DNA of 33,108 bases from Lachnospiraceae bacterium. Lineage in GTDB: Bacteria > Bacillota > Clostridia > Lachnospirales > Lachnospiraceae. A model generated the notes under the pieces. The model was not told where the DNA came from and ran no database searches. It saw nothing but the letters and a program-made list of their open reading frames with translations. How positions within the stretch are numbered: position 1 is the stretch's first letter; each line of letters opens with the position of its first letter. Positions 6,844-14,680 of this stretch are shown here, in pieces. Location of the stretch: NCBI GenBank assembly GCA_024687125.1, contig JAILFA010000152.1, positions 1-33,108 of the forward strand. The letters run 5' to 3'. Made by a program: the position numbers and the translations under genes.

Positions 6844-7876
6844 CTAGCTCATCACCTCCGCCTCTGGAGATTACGATCTCGCCGGAATCCTCCAGCTTGC
6901 GGATCACGCTGACGATCTTCTGCTGTGCTTCTTCAACGTCCTTCATGCGGACAGGTCCCATGAAGTCCATATCTTCCTTGATCATGACAGCGAGACGCTT
7001 GGACAGATTGTTAAAGATCGCAGCCTGCACCTGTTCATTGGCACCCTTACAGGCCAGCGCAAGGTCGCTGTTTTCAACGTCACGCAGCACGCGCTGTATC
7101 GCACGGTCGTCCAGAAGCAGGATATCCTCGAAGACGAACATCTTCTTGCGGATCTCGTCTGCCAGCTCCGGCTCCTCGATCTCGAGGGTCTCCATGATGT
7201 GCTTTTCTGTCGCACGGTCCACGGTATTGAGGATATTGACCACGGCGTCCACACCGCCGACGATCGTGTAATCCTGATTGACAAGGCTCGAAAGCTTGGA
7301 TTCCAGCACGCGTTCCACCTCTTTGATCGTATCGGGACTGGTTCTGTCCATCAGCGCGATTCGCCGTGCCACATCCGTCTGCCGGTCCGGTGACAGCGCG
7401 GAAAGGATCATCGCACTCTGGTTCGGCGACATGTAGGAAAGGATAAGGGCGATCGTCTGCGGATGCTCGTCCTGGATAAAGGTAAGGATCTGGGACGGAT
7501 CCGTCTTGCGGATGAACTCGAACGGCTTGACCTGCAGGGATGCCGTCAGTTTTCCGATGACATCGAGCGCCTTGTCCTCGCCAAGAGCCTTTTCCAGCAG
7601 CTCCTTGGCGTAACTGATGCCGCCTTCGGCAATGTACTGCTGCGCAAGACAGACCTGGTAGAACTCGCTGATGACCGCTTCCTTGATCTGCGGTGTTATA
7701 CTGCGCGTATTTGCGATCTCCAGCGTAAGCTGCTCGATCTCCTCTTCCTTGAGGTGCTTGAAGAGCGCGGAGGATTTCTCCGGTCCCAGAGCGATCAGCA
7801 GGATCGCCGACTTCTGGAGGCCGGTAACATTTTCCAGTACGCTTGTGTCTACTCCTTCATATTCATCGTACGGCAT
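6836..7876 (-). CDS. fliG: Flagellar motor switch protein FliG
   Basis: FliG forms the top of the C-ring: it attaches to FliF, receives torque from the MotA stator and switches rotation direction. The 346 residues cover the N-terminal FliF-binding domain (LQKSAILLIALGPEKSSALFKHL, about residues 20-42), the middle domain with the EHPQ motif (137-140), and the C-terminal torque domain. The last contains DILLLDDRAIQRVLRDVENSD and charged helices. Length is normal (family about 330-350). Its ATG shares one base with the fliF stop codon (TGATG), and its own stop overlaps fliH by eight bases, so fliF-fliG-fliH are translationally coupled. That suits near-stoichiometric assembly of the MS ring and rotor. 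Confidence 0.97.
   Translation of the reverse strand: MPYDEYEGVDTSVLENVTGLQKSAILLIALGPEKSSALFKHLKEEEIEQLTLEIANTRSITPQIKEAVISEFYQVCLAQQYIAEGGISYAKELLEKALGEDKALDVIGKLTASLQVKPFEFIRKTDPSQILTFIQDEHPQTIALILSYMSPNQSAMILSALSPDRQTDVARRIALMDRTSPDTIKEVERVLESKLSSLVNQDYTIVGGVDAVVNILNTVDRATEKHIMETLEIEEPELADEIRKKMFVFEDILLLDDRAIQRVLRDVENSDLALACKGANEQVQAAIFNNLSKRLAVMIKEDMDFMGPVRMKDVEEAQQKIVSVIRKLEDSGEIVISRGGGDELVV
6851..6859 (-). promoter_or_regulatory. Strong Shine-Dalgarno deciding the TTG start of fliH
   Basis: GGAGGTGAT on the minus strand matches the anti-Shine-Dalgarno of 16S rRNA over nine bases. It lies inside the end of fliG, 10 bases before the TTG at 6843. The adjacent ATG is followed at once by AGC TAG, so only the TTG opens the fliH frame. 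Confidence 0.75.
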
Positions 7877-9495
7877 CAGGCAAAGTCCTCATTCAACCAG
7901 TTGCGCAGCAGATTGGCCGCTGCTTCCGGATTATCCTCAATAAACTGTTCGATCAGACGCTTCAGTTCAGAGCCCTCATTGACTTCAATGTTCTCCAGAA
8001 CCTCTTCCTCGGGCTGGGACTCAAGAAGCTGCTCCACAGAGAGTTCCTCGGGCTGCTCCTCTTCCTCCTCGCGGTTTGCCTTGAGGCTGCGGAGGATGAC
8101 GAAAGCAAGTAGTCCCAGGATCAGCAGGATCAGGATGATCTGCAGGATGTCAGTCAGACTGATCGCGCCTCCCTCACTGTCGATAAATACATTTTCACGA
8201 TAGGCGACCAGTGCGATATTGCCCTCCGGGATCCCTGTGGCCTGCGCCGCAAGACGGATCACGTCCGGATCCAGTTCCATGCGGATGCGCTCACTGTTGG
8301 CAGCCTTGTACTCATCCCAGGTGGTGCCCTCCAGCAGACCGCGGTTCTTGGCATCGTCCTCGCTGATCACATTGTAATCGATGGCGGCAACGGCAAGATT
8401 GGAATTGTTGTAATCGATGTTGCCCGCCGTGGAATACGTCTTGGTGATGGACTCATTGGGCAGATAATCCCTGCTTGCTTCTTCGACCGTGGCATAGGAG
8501 GTTTCATTGTCCTGCAGCACGTAGGTCGTATCGGAGTTTGTATCTGTCCCGGGGATATCTCCGGGGCCGTTGCGCGTCTCGGACTCATAGGTGTTCTCGT
8601 GGGAAAGGACACCCTGGGACGCGCCGTCCGGAGGATAATACTCATGCGTGGTGTTCTCCTTGTTGGAGAAATCCATCGAAAGATTGACAGCCACCTCGAT
8701 ATTGTCAAACTGGTTGGTTCCCAGAAGGACATTCTTCACCTCGCTCTTGACCATCTGCTCCGCCTTGGTCTTTACGGAGAGCGTGGAACTTGCCAGACCC
8801 GATGTGGTGGAATCCGTACCGCCGGCAAAAAGCATATTGCCGTCCGTATCCATGATGACGATGTTGTCCGTCGTCTCATTGCCGATGGCTGTCGCGATCG
8901 ATCGTGCAAGATATGATGCGTTGTCCGCGTCAAAATTTTCACCCTTTTTGATCTTGAGGGTGACACTCGCGCTCGACTCCTGATTGCTGTTGAGCAGTGT
9001 TCCGTCATTTTCCGGAAGATGCAGCTTGACGATCGCGCGCTCCACGGCATCGAGTGCTTCAATATCCGTCTGCAGCTCTCCCTGCAGATAGACGACATAT
9101 TTCTTCTGTTTATCCGCTTCCGTTGTTGAAAAGCTTCCGTCCGTCACGCTGTCGATGGTGTACGCCGTCGACTGGATCGAATTGGCGCCGAGCAGAAGCC
9201 TCGCCTCGGAGACCTGGGATTCCAGGACCCGATAGTCCAGCGCATCGTCGGATATCTGGTAGCGGATCCCGTTATCATCAAACAGGGTCTTGATCTCGGA
9301 GGACTGTGCCGTGTCTTCGGCGGAGAGCAGGAAAACATAATGCGGCTGGTTGAGTGCATTGACGATGACCACAACAGTCACCACGGCGAGGGCCGCAGCG
9401 ACGACGATGATCGTCTTCTGCTTGGTGGTGAATTTGTTCCACCATTCCTTCAGTTTGTCAAGAAGCGCACGCAATCTCTCAACAATATTGTTCAT
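7876..9495 (-). CDS. fliF: Flagellar MS-ring protein FliF
   Basis: FliF assembles in the cytoplasmic membrane as the MS ring, the base on which rotor and export apparatus are built. The 539-residue product has a first transmembrane helix at about residues 28-48 (IIVVAAALAVVTVVVIVNAL) and YscJ/FliF ring-building domains from about 50 to 215. A periplasmic-side variable region follows, then a second transmembrane helix at about 449-468. A Glu-rich cytoplasmic tail ends in LKRLIEQFIEDNPEAAANLL, the FliG-binding helix pair. Length matches the usual 520-570. The start ATG has AGGAGAGGGAG closely upstream. It follows fliE by 25 bases and overlaps fliG by one. Confidence 0.97.
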   Translation of the reverse strand: MNNIVERLRALLDKLKEWWNKFTTKQKTIIVVAAALAVVTVVVIVNALNQPHYVFLLSAEDTAQSSEIKTLFDDNGIRYQISDDALDYRVLESQVSEARLLLGANSIQSTAYTIDSVTDGSFSTTEADKQKKYVVYLQGELQTDIEALDAVERAIVKLHLPENDGTLLNSNQESSASVTLKIKKGENFDADNASYLARSIATAIGNETTDNIVIMDTDGNMLFAGGTDSTTSGLASSTLSVKTKAEQMVKSEVKNVLLGTNQFDNIEVAVNLSMDFSNKENTTHEYYPPDGASQGVLSHENTYESETRNGPGDIPGTDTNSDTTYVLQDNETSYATVEEASRDYLPNESITKTYSTAGNIDYNNSNLAVAAIDYNVISEDDAKNRGLLEGTTWDEYKAANSERIRMELDPDVIRLAAQATGIPEGNIALVAYRENVFIDSEGGAISLTDILQIILILLILGLLAFVILRSLKANREEEEEQPEELSVEQLLESQPEEEVLENIEVNEGSELKRLIEQFIEDNPEAAANLLRNWLNEDFA

Positions 9496-9520
9496 GTCTC
9501 CCTCTCCTTAGTCTTCCGGA

Positions 9521-9862
9521 TCAGACCTGCATCTGCATCAGCTGGTTATACGCCTGCATCACTCTGTCACGGATCGCCACCGTATACTGGAGCGCCGTCT
9601 GTGCTTTCTGGAGCGCGATGGAAAGGTCGTGGGTGTTGGTCGTCTGACCGAGCGCCCAGCGGATCTCCTCGTTTTCCGCGTCCGACAGATAAGCGTTCGT
9701 TGTATTGATATTATCTACAGCCTTGGTAAAGATCTCCTCAAAGGTGTTATCCGAAACATCCGGATCGAAGACCGAATACGGTGACGCATTGTATGCCTTT
9801 TCCGCGTCCCTGATCGACAGAGAGCGCACATTTCGCAGGCTTTCAATCGCTATATCAGCCAT
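9521..9862 (-). CDS. fliE: Flagellar hook-basal body adaptor FliE
   Basis: FliE joins the MS ring to the proximal rod and is the first exported rod component. The 113-residue sequence has the conserved C-terminal helices, with SIALQKAQTALQYTVAIRDR and VMQAYNQLMQMQ at about residues 80-112, and the FEEIFTKAVDNINTT segment before them. Size is typical of the family (about 100-115). It sits between flgC (14-base gap) and fliF (25-base gap), the standard order flgB-flgC-fliE-fliF. Confidence 0.95.
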   Translation of the reverse strand: MADIAIESLRNVRSLSIRDAEKAYNASPYSVFDPDVSDNTFEEIFTKAVDNINTTNAYLSDAENEEIRWALGQTTNTHDLSIALQKAQTALQYTVAIRDRVMQAYNQLMQMQV

Positions 9863-9876
9863 ATATCACCCTCCTA

Positions 9877-10323
9877 TCAGCCGTTGCCGAGGTCAAGACC
9901 GCGGGTCGCGATCTGTTTGCTCGCATTGAACGCCGTCGCATTGGCCTCGTAGCCGCGGCTCGCATCGATCAGGTTTGTCATCTCCGTGATCGTATTGACA
10001 TTGGGATAAGTCACGTAGCCGTTTTCATCCGCATCCGGATGGGACGGATCATACACCATGTTCGCCTGTGTCCAGGTATCCTCCTGAACGGTGGAGACAC
10101 GGACACCCTTGCCCGAGTAATGATCCCTCTTGATATTCAGGATGTGGGAAAAAGGCGTCTGTCCGCCCTTTTCCTGAAATGTCACGACCTTGCGCACATA
10201 GGGCGTGCCGTCCGCGGTACGCGTGGTATTTGCATTGGCGATATTTTCCGCGATGATATCCATACGGAAACGCTCTGCCGTCATTCCCGAAGAATTGATA
10301 TTAAACGAATCAAATATACTCAT
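9877..10323 (-). CDS. flgC: Flagellar proximal rod protein FlgC
   Basis: FlgC is one of the exported axial proteins that build the proximal rod through the cell wall. The 148-residue protein shows the N-terminal rod motif AENIANANT (about residues 25-33). It also has the conserved C-terminal helix segment MTNLIDASRGYEANATAFN near residues 114-132, which pairs with the N-terminal helix in D0. The middle carries the short insert GKGVRV...YDPSHPDAD typical of FlgC, and length fits the family (about 135-150). The gene follows flgB by 21 bases and precedes fliE by 14. Confidence 0.96.
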   Translation of the reverse strand: MSIFDSFNINSSGMTAERFRMDIIAENIANANTTRTADGTPYVRKVVTFQEKGGQTPFSHILNIKRDHYSGKGVRVSTVQEDTWTQANMVYDPSHPDADENGYVTYPNVNTITEMTNLIDASRGYEANATAFNASKQIATRGLDLGNG

Positions 10324-10344
10324 CTTTCTGCCTCCTGTCCGTTA

Positions 10345-10740
10345 TCAGGAACTGCGCATGACAGCCTGCAGATTCTTGAACTCGCTGCTGATCCCGGCGA
10401 TGATCCCCTGATACTTGATCTGGTTGGCCGCCAGTTCCATGTTTTCCGTGTCGATATCCACATTATTGCCGTCAAGACGGTAGGAATAATTACTGTGGTC
10501 GACATAGGCCCTCGGACGAAGATCACTCATGTTGGCGTGCCGGACCTTGCTGTCCATCGTCACATATCGCGAATCGCCGAGCGCCTGTCTGAGCTGCGTC
10601 TCAAAATCAATATCCTGACGCTTATAACCGGGTGTATTGACATTGGCAATGTTGTTTCCGATCACTTCATTGCGCGTCCAGGATGCGTCTGCCGTTCTGT
10701 CCAGCACGTTGATGTAATCAAAAGCATTGGAATTGATCAT
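10345..10740 (-). CDS. flgB: Flagellar proximal rod protein FlgB, first gene of the motility operon
   Basis: FlgB is a proximal rod subunit assembled onto FliE at the MS ring. The 131-residue protein has the rod signature NNIANVNTPGYKR at about residues 29-41 and the C-terminal helix NQIKYQGIIAGISSEFKNLQ. Length is standard for FlgB. It is the first gene of the fla/che-type operon: a promoter-like sequence lies about 55-85 bases upstream. GGAAGGAAG immediately before the ATG serves as Shine-Dalgarno. The preceding transcription unit (codY, MBOAT and SGNH genes) ends at a terminator at 10864-10901, so flgB expression probably depends on its own promoter. Confidence 0.96.
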   Translation of the reverse strand: MINSNAFDYINVLDRTADASWTRNEVIGNNIANVNTPGYKRQDIDFETQLRQALGDSRYVTMDSKVRHANMSDLRPRAYVDHSNYSYRLDGNNVDIDTENMELAANQIKYQGIIAGISSEFKNLQAVMRSS

Positions 10741-10795
10741 CTTCCTTCCTTTCTCCGGGGGTGATCACTCACGCCGGTATCTATATTATTCGCTT

Positions 10796-10824
10796 TTTAT
10801 ACAAAATACAAGGCTAAAAATCAA
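10796..10824 (-). promoter_or_regulatory. Sigma-A-type promoter for the flgB motility operon
   Basis: On the minus strand TTGATT (10819-10824) and TATAAA (10796-10801) are separated by exactly 17 bases, giving good -35 and -10 elements. Transcription would start near 10789, leaving a leader of about 49 bases. A second pairing in the same stretch, TTGTAT-17 bases-TAATAT, lies 11 bases downstream. The site stands between the upstream terminator and flgB, in an AT-rich gap. No convincing CodY operator was seen. Confidence 0.6.
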
Positions 10825-10863
10825 AAAAGATACAATATCTAGTGTATTTTTATTTCGGAACTC

Positions 10864-10901
10864 AAAACAAAAACGGACCCATCCTTACGATAAGTCCGTT
10901 T
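10864..10901 (-). terminator. Intrinsic terminator after the codY-MBOAT-SGNH unit
   Basis: On the minus strand AAACGGAC pairs with GTCCGTTT over eight base pairs (arms 10894-10901 and 10871-10878). A 15-base loop, itself able to form a small CTTATCGTAAG helix, lies between them. TTTTTGTTTT follows. It lies about 138 bases after the SGNH stop codon and before the flgB promoter. Confidence 0.7.
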
Positions 10902-11040
10902 ATCGGCACACAGATCCGCAATCCATGCGGACGTTTTTCTATTCAGTTATCAAGGTACCATATCTTGTATGGCATTGCAAGAGAAAAACAATATTTTCCG
11001 TTTCACCGTCATGCAGTACGCTGAATGATTCTTTTCTCTC
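10902..11040 (-). repeat. Hairpin-rich AT-rich 3' region after the SGNH gene
   Basis: This part of the 298-base non-coding gap (10741-11038) holds three nested or successive inverted repeats. AGAGAAAA (10980-10987) pairs with TTTTCTCT (11032-11039). CCATA/TATGG has a 5-base loop (10958-10972). TCCGCA/TGCGGA has a 5-base loop (10915-10931). No open frame with a ribosome binding site is present. It may be a structured 3' untranslated region or a small RNA ending at the terminator; no known RNA family was recognised. Confidence 0.4.
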
Positions 11041-12379
11041 ACTCCGCAAAATAGCGTGCCTCCCATATCTCGCCGAGACGATGATCGAACACGCAGACCG
11101 ATGTTCCCCGTTCATCTTCAAACACCGGTTCACCGTTTATTTCGGCAGAATACCTCTCATCCTTTAGGGTTAAACTAAGAACATGCAGATAATCCAGATC
11201 GGTAACGTATTCTTTTCCCGGATCCGCCGAAGCAGAATCCCACAGAACATCCGCACCGCGGAGTACACGGATCTCATCGTCCGCATCCTCCGCGGATCTT
11301 CTGACAATGATCGTCAGATCATCCAGCTGTGAGGCGCCGGCGAGATAATCGGCAGAATTTGCCGACTGGAACAGCTCTTCTCTGGTGATCAGATGCTCCG
11401 CATAGACGAGACTCTCCTCCCATTCCTCGTAGCCCGGCTCGCCGCGATGATCCGGCAGATTCCATTTTTCCCTGAGATATCCTCCGAGATACCCGGAAAG
11501 CTTTTCAGCGCCGTAGTAATTCAGATGACCCTGATCCATAAAATCCGTCAGATAGGACAGCTGCAGCTCAGCGATCATTTTGTTGAAATCGATGTAGTCA
11601 ATACCCCGTTCGCCGAGATATTCGAGCACGCCGTTATAGATCTGCTTCTCCCCGACCGTCATCTCATGCGGCAGGATAACAGGCAAAAGCACAAAGTTTT
11701 CCTGTTCGGACAGAGCGATGAAGTCATCGATCCATTTCCGGTTGCTGTCACTGATCGGAACCTCCTCTGTCAGATCCTCTAGCCCCGGCTGGTGGATGAC
11801 CTCGTTCACGGTAAAGCGGTAGCAGTATCCACGGCCGTAGCTGTTGTAAGGATTATCAATAAAATCATAAGCTCCCAGCTCGCGGTATCTGGTGTGTACG
11901 ATCGGCCATTTGAGCAGATAATCCGCTTTGTTCTCATAGGGTGCCTCCATGACCATTTCATACTGATTTCTGGAGGTGCGCATGGACAGCAGATTTCTGT
12001 AACGATTGCCTTCGATTCCCTGTTCAAATGTCGTTGCCAGGAGATCCAATACGACCACACCGGGAGACTGGGTCTTGAGTGCCTCGATCGTATAATGGAG
12101 TGCCGACGATTTGCCCTGGCCGGAGATTGCCATATCAAAAGCCGCTATTCCGTAGTCGCGCCACATCACATCCGGATTTACAGCCGCATAGCAGTGACTG
12201 CTCCCGACAAAGAGCGCGTCAATACGATCCTCAGGCGTCGCATAGAGCTGCTCCACCGAGGACAGATACGATCCCATCGTATCCTTCCAGGAGAGGATGC
12301 GGTAGGCACTGTTCAGGCAGATCCCCGTGATCGCGAGGAACACCAGAAGAGCGATCAGTTTTTTTATCCACGTCTTCAT
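11039..12379 (-). CDS. SGNH/DltD-like membrane-anchored protein, partner of the MBOAT acyltransferase
   Basis: The 446-residue protein has an N-terminal membrane anchor (about residues 5-25, KKLIALLVFLAITGICLNSA) and then an extracytoplasmic SGNH-hydrolase-like domain. The block-I motif FVGSSHCY lies at about residues 57-64, and a late Asp-x-x-His pair, DQGHLNYYGAEKLS, has D282 and H285. Proteins of this type (DltD, AlgJ/AlgX-like) accept or transfer acyl groups exported by an MBOAT partner onto a cell-envelope polymer. Here the start codon abuts the MBOAT stop with no gap (TGAATG), which supports a working pair. A domain of about 130 residues after the catalytic block is unassigned. The acceptor polymer cannot be told from sequence. 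It lies just upstream of the flagellar operon but is separated from it by a terminator. Confidence 0.75.
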   Translation of the reverse strand: MKTWIKKLIALLVFLAITGICLNSAYRILSWKDTMGSYLSSVEQLYATPEDRIDALFVGSSHCYAAVNPDVMWRDYGIAAFDMAISGQGKSSALHYTIEALKTQSPGVVVLDLLATTFEQGIEGNRYRNLLSMRTSRNQYEMVMEAPYENKADYLLKWPIVHTRYRELGAYDFIDNPYNSYGRGYCYRFTVNEVIHQPGLEDLTEEVPISDSNRKWIDDFIALSEQENFVLLPVILPHEMTVGEKQIYNGVLEYLGERGIDYIDFNKMIAELQLSYLTDFMDQGHLNYYGAEKLSGYLGGYLREKWNLPDHRGEPGYEEWEESLVYAEHLITREELFQSANSADYLAGASQLDDLTIIVRRSAEDADDEIRVLRGADVLWDSASADPGKEYVTDLDYLHVLSLTLKDERYSAEINGEPVFEDERGTSVCVFDHRLGEIWEARYFAE

Positions 12380-13864
12380 TCAGAAAGTAAAATAGATAAA
12401 CTGTGTTGAATCAAATACAACGCCGTATGCACCGTAGACAACGATTCCCATGATCATGCCGATCAGAACCAGCCATCTGAACCACAGGTTCTGACGGGCC
12501 AGAAACTCCGGAAGTTCAATCTTCTTAATATGCTTCATCAGGTCAACAGCAAAGAGAATGAGCAGCGCATACAGCAGGACATGCGCTTCAAACGCCGAAA
12601 GTCCGAGTTTATAGAGGCTTCCGTCGAACATTGTCCAGGGATCCGGATGGGTAAAGAGCCTGACGATATAAGCAAACGCTCCGCGGATACTTTCCGCTCT
12701 GAAAAAGATCCAGGCGATCATTACCAGAAAATCGGTGATCAGGATCCGGCCGAGACGATAGCTGAAATTCTCACGTCCTATATGAAGCAGATCGCCGAGA
12801 GCTCTGACAGGCTTTTTCAGAAAATCGGACAGAATACGGTAAAGACCGTGCAGTGCCCCCCATACGACGAAATTCCATGCTGCGCCGTGCCAGAGACCGC
12901 TCACGGTAAAAGTGATGAGGATATTCAGATTTTTCCGCAGCGATGAGCAGCGGTTCCCTCCCAGCGGAATATATAAATAATCCCTGAACCAGGCAGTCAG
13001 AGAAATGTGCCACCTCCCCCAGAAATCACGGATATCCTGCGCGAAATAAGGCGTGTCAAAGTTGTCCGTAAGTGTAAAGCCCATCACCCTTGCCGCTCCG
13101 CGCGCGATCGTGGAGTAGGCGCAGAAATCACAGTAGATCTGAAGCGAAAACGCGATCGCACCTGTGAGCAGCCCGCAGGTTCCGTAGAGATATGGTCGGT
13201 CAAAGACCGTATCCGCCGTCACGGCAAGACGGTCCGCGATCACCATTTTCATGAACAGTCCCCAGAGCATGAGCGTCAGACCGGAGACCATCCGATCCGT
13301 GTCACGGACGCGGATCTCTTCGATCCTGTCAAGCTGTTTCAGAAGGTTCCCGGACCGTTCGATGGGACCCGCGACGAGCTGCGGAAAGAAAGAAACGAAC
13401 AGCGCGTATTTCAGAAGATTCTTTTCCGGTGCCACATCCCTGCGGTAAACATCGATACAGTAGCCCAGAGCCTGAAACGTGTAAAACGAGATGCCGACAG
13501 GGAGCAGGACGTCGAAGCCTTTATGCGCAAGTGTGATATGGAAGACGGAAAGTATACGAGCCAGCGATTGCGCCGCAAAATCAAAGTACTTGAAGAAAAA
13601 GAGGATTCCCAGATTGACAACGAGCGTAAGGACCAGTGCAGATTTCCTGCCCCCCTTACCGTTCACCCGATCCATGACAAGAGCACCGCCCCAGGTGACC
13701 ACCGTGGAAAGAGCGATCAGGATCGCGTATTCCGCGTGCCAGCTCATATAGAAGAAGTAACTGGCGACAAGAAGCCACGGCATCCGTGCTTTGCGCGGTA
13801 TCAGGGCATAGATAAGGACAACGATCGGGAAAAATACAAGAAATTGTACGGAATTAAAAAGCAA
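12380..13864 (-). CDS. MBOAT family O-acyltransferase (AlgI/DltB-like)
   Basis: This 494-residue polytopic membrane protein moves acyl (usually acetyl) groups across the membrane for O-acylation of a surface polymer. Family marks include the N-terminal LFNSVQFLVFFPIVVLIYAL, the PVGISFYTFQALGY segment (about residues 122-135) and DFWGRWHISLTAWFRDYLYI (H286). The essential histidine is in GLWHGAAW (H326), and length matches AlgI-type proteins. The start is TTG with GAGG five bases upstream; an in-frame TGA four codons earlier rules out a longer form. It begins 21 bases after the codY stop with no terminator between, so it is probably co-transcribed with codY. The directly following SGNH gene is its likely partner. 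The acyl acceptor is unknown. Confidence 0.88.
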   Translation of the reverse strand: MLFNSVQFLVFFPIVVLIYALIPRKARMPWLLVASYFFYMSWHAEYAILIALSTVVTWGGALVMDRVNGKGGRKSALVLTLVVNLGILFFFKYFDFAAQSLARILSVFHITLAHKGFDVLLPVGISFYTFQALGYCIDVYRRDVAPEKNLLKYALFVSFFPQLVAGPIERSGNLLKQLDRIEEIRVRDTDRMVSGLTLMLWGLFMKMVIADRLAVTADTVFDRPYLYGTCGLLTGAIAFSLQIYCDFCAYSTIARGAARVMGFTLTDNFDTPYFAQDIRDFWGRWHISLTAWFRDYLYIPLGGNRCSSLRKNLNILITFTVSGLWHGAAWNFVVWGALHGLYRILSDFLKKPVRALGDLLHIGRENFSYRLGRILITDFLVMIAWIFFRAESIRGAFAYIVRLFTHPDPWTMFDGSLYKLGLSAFEAHVLLYALLILFAVDLMKHIKKIELPEFLARQNLWFRWLVLIGMIMGIVVYGAYGVVFDSTQFIYFTF

Positions 13865-13885
13865 GCGTGCCTCGATTCAGCGCAC

Positions 13886-14674
13886 TCAGGATTTTCTCAT
13901 CCCGTTATGCGGATTCTTGAGTTCGTCATAAGCCACATCATTAACAACCTTGATCCAGGTGCCCTTCATTCCGGAAGACCTGGTTTCAATGATCCCGGCG
14001 CTTTCAAATTTCCGCAGAGCATTGACGATCACGCTGCGTGTGATCCCCACTTTGTCAGCAATGCGTGACGCGACGAGCACACCTTCCCCGCCGTTCAGTT
14101 CTCGGAAAACATAGGAGATCGCCTCCATCTCGGAAGCCGACAGCGTCTTGATCGCAGCCTCAACGTCCTTGTGCTTGCGTTCCTCTTCGGCGCTCTCTTC
14201 GTTTTCGGAGCGCAGCATTTCCAGCCCCACCACAGTCGTGGCATATTCGCAGAGGATAATGTCGTCGATCTCGTATGCCTCGTCCTGCTTGTAGATGAAC
14301 AGCGTACCGAGTCTGTCTCCGGCGATCTCGATCGGCGTTACGATCGCCGAATACCTTTTGGTGTCGATATCGTTGAATCCGAGCGTTTCGAGATTCACAT
14401 TTTCCTTGGTCGAAAGGATCCCGAGCAGGCGCTCGTTAAGGCGCACGTTTACGCGTCCTCCCACCTTGCCGGGGAGCAGCTCCTCGATGCGGGGTGCACT
14501 GTCTGTTTCGGCGATCCCCAGAAGCTTGCCCTTGCGAGAGATCACCAGAATATTGGAAAGGAGCGCCCCTGAAAGGACACGGCAGATATCATCAAAGACA
14601 ACCTTGCCGTCATTTACCTCATGAAGCAGCCGGCCGATCCGTCTGGTATTGTCCAACAGTTCAACACTGCTCAT
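13886..14674 (-). CDS. codY: GTP-sensing transcriptional repressor CodY
   Basis: CodY is the global nutritional regulator of low-GC Gram-positives; with GTP and branched-chain amino acids bound it represses amino-acid, transport and often motility genes. The 262-residue protein has an N-terminal GAF ligand domain (about residues 1-155) with NILVISRKGKLLG near 41-53. The C-terminal winged helix-turn-helix at about 201-222 includes VASRIADKVGITRSVIVNAL, followed by GMKGTWIKVVND. The helix-turn-helix is very close to the Bacillus form. It follows topA by six bases. Neighbouring codY with the flgB operon is seen in other Firmicutes, but here two acyltransferase genes intervene. Whether CodY controls these flagellar genes is not shown. 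Confidence 0.96.
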   Translation of the reverse strand: MSSVELLDNTRRIGRLLHEVNDGKVVFDDICRVLSGALLSNILVISRKGKLLGIAETDSAPRIEELLPGKVGGRVNVRLNERLLGILSTKENVNLETLGFNDIDTKRYSAIVTPIEIAGDRLGTLFIYKQDEAYEIDDIILCEYATTVVGLEMLRSENEESAEEERKHKDVEAAIKTLSASEMEAISYVFRELNGGEGVLVASRIADKVGITRSVIVNALRKFESAGIIETRSSGMKGTWIKVVNDVAYDELKNPHNGMRKS

Positions 14675-14680
14675 CGGATA

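Noticed and set aside
10899-10906. GCCGATAA on the minus strand upstream of flgB, identical to the sigma-28 -10 consensus
   Set aside because: At 14-16 bases upstream the sequence reads tgga, atgg or catg rather than TAAA, and the octamer overlaps the arm of the terminator stem. Probably coincidence.
10915-10938. Plus-strand TCCGCA/TGCGGA hairpin followed by TTTTT as a terminator
   Set aside because: The stem is six base pairs, the T-run is three bases away, and no plus-strand gene precedes it. Kept only as part of the structured spacer.
10985-11005. GGAAAATATT stretch resembling half of a CodY box
   Set aside because: Only the right half of AATTTTCWGAAAATT is matched and the left half is absent; it also lies before the terminator, far from the flgB promoter.
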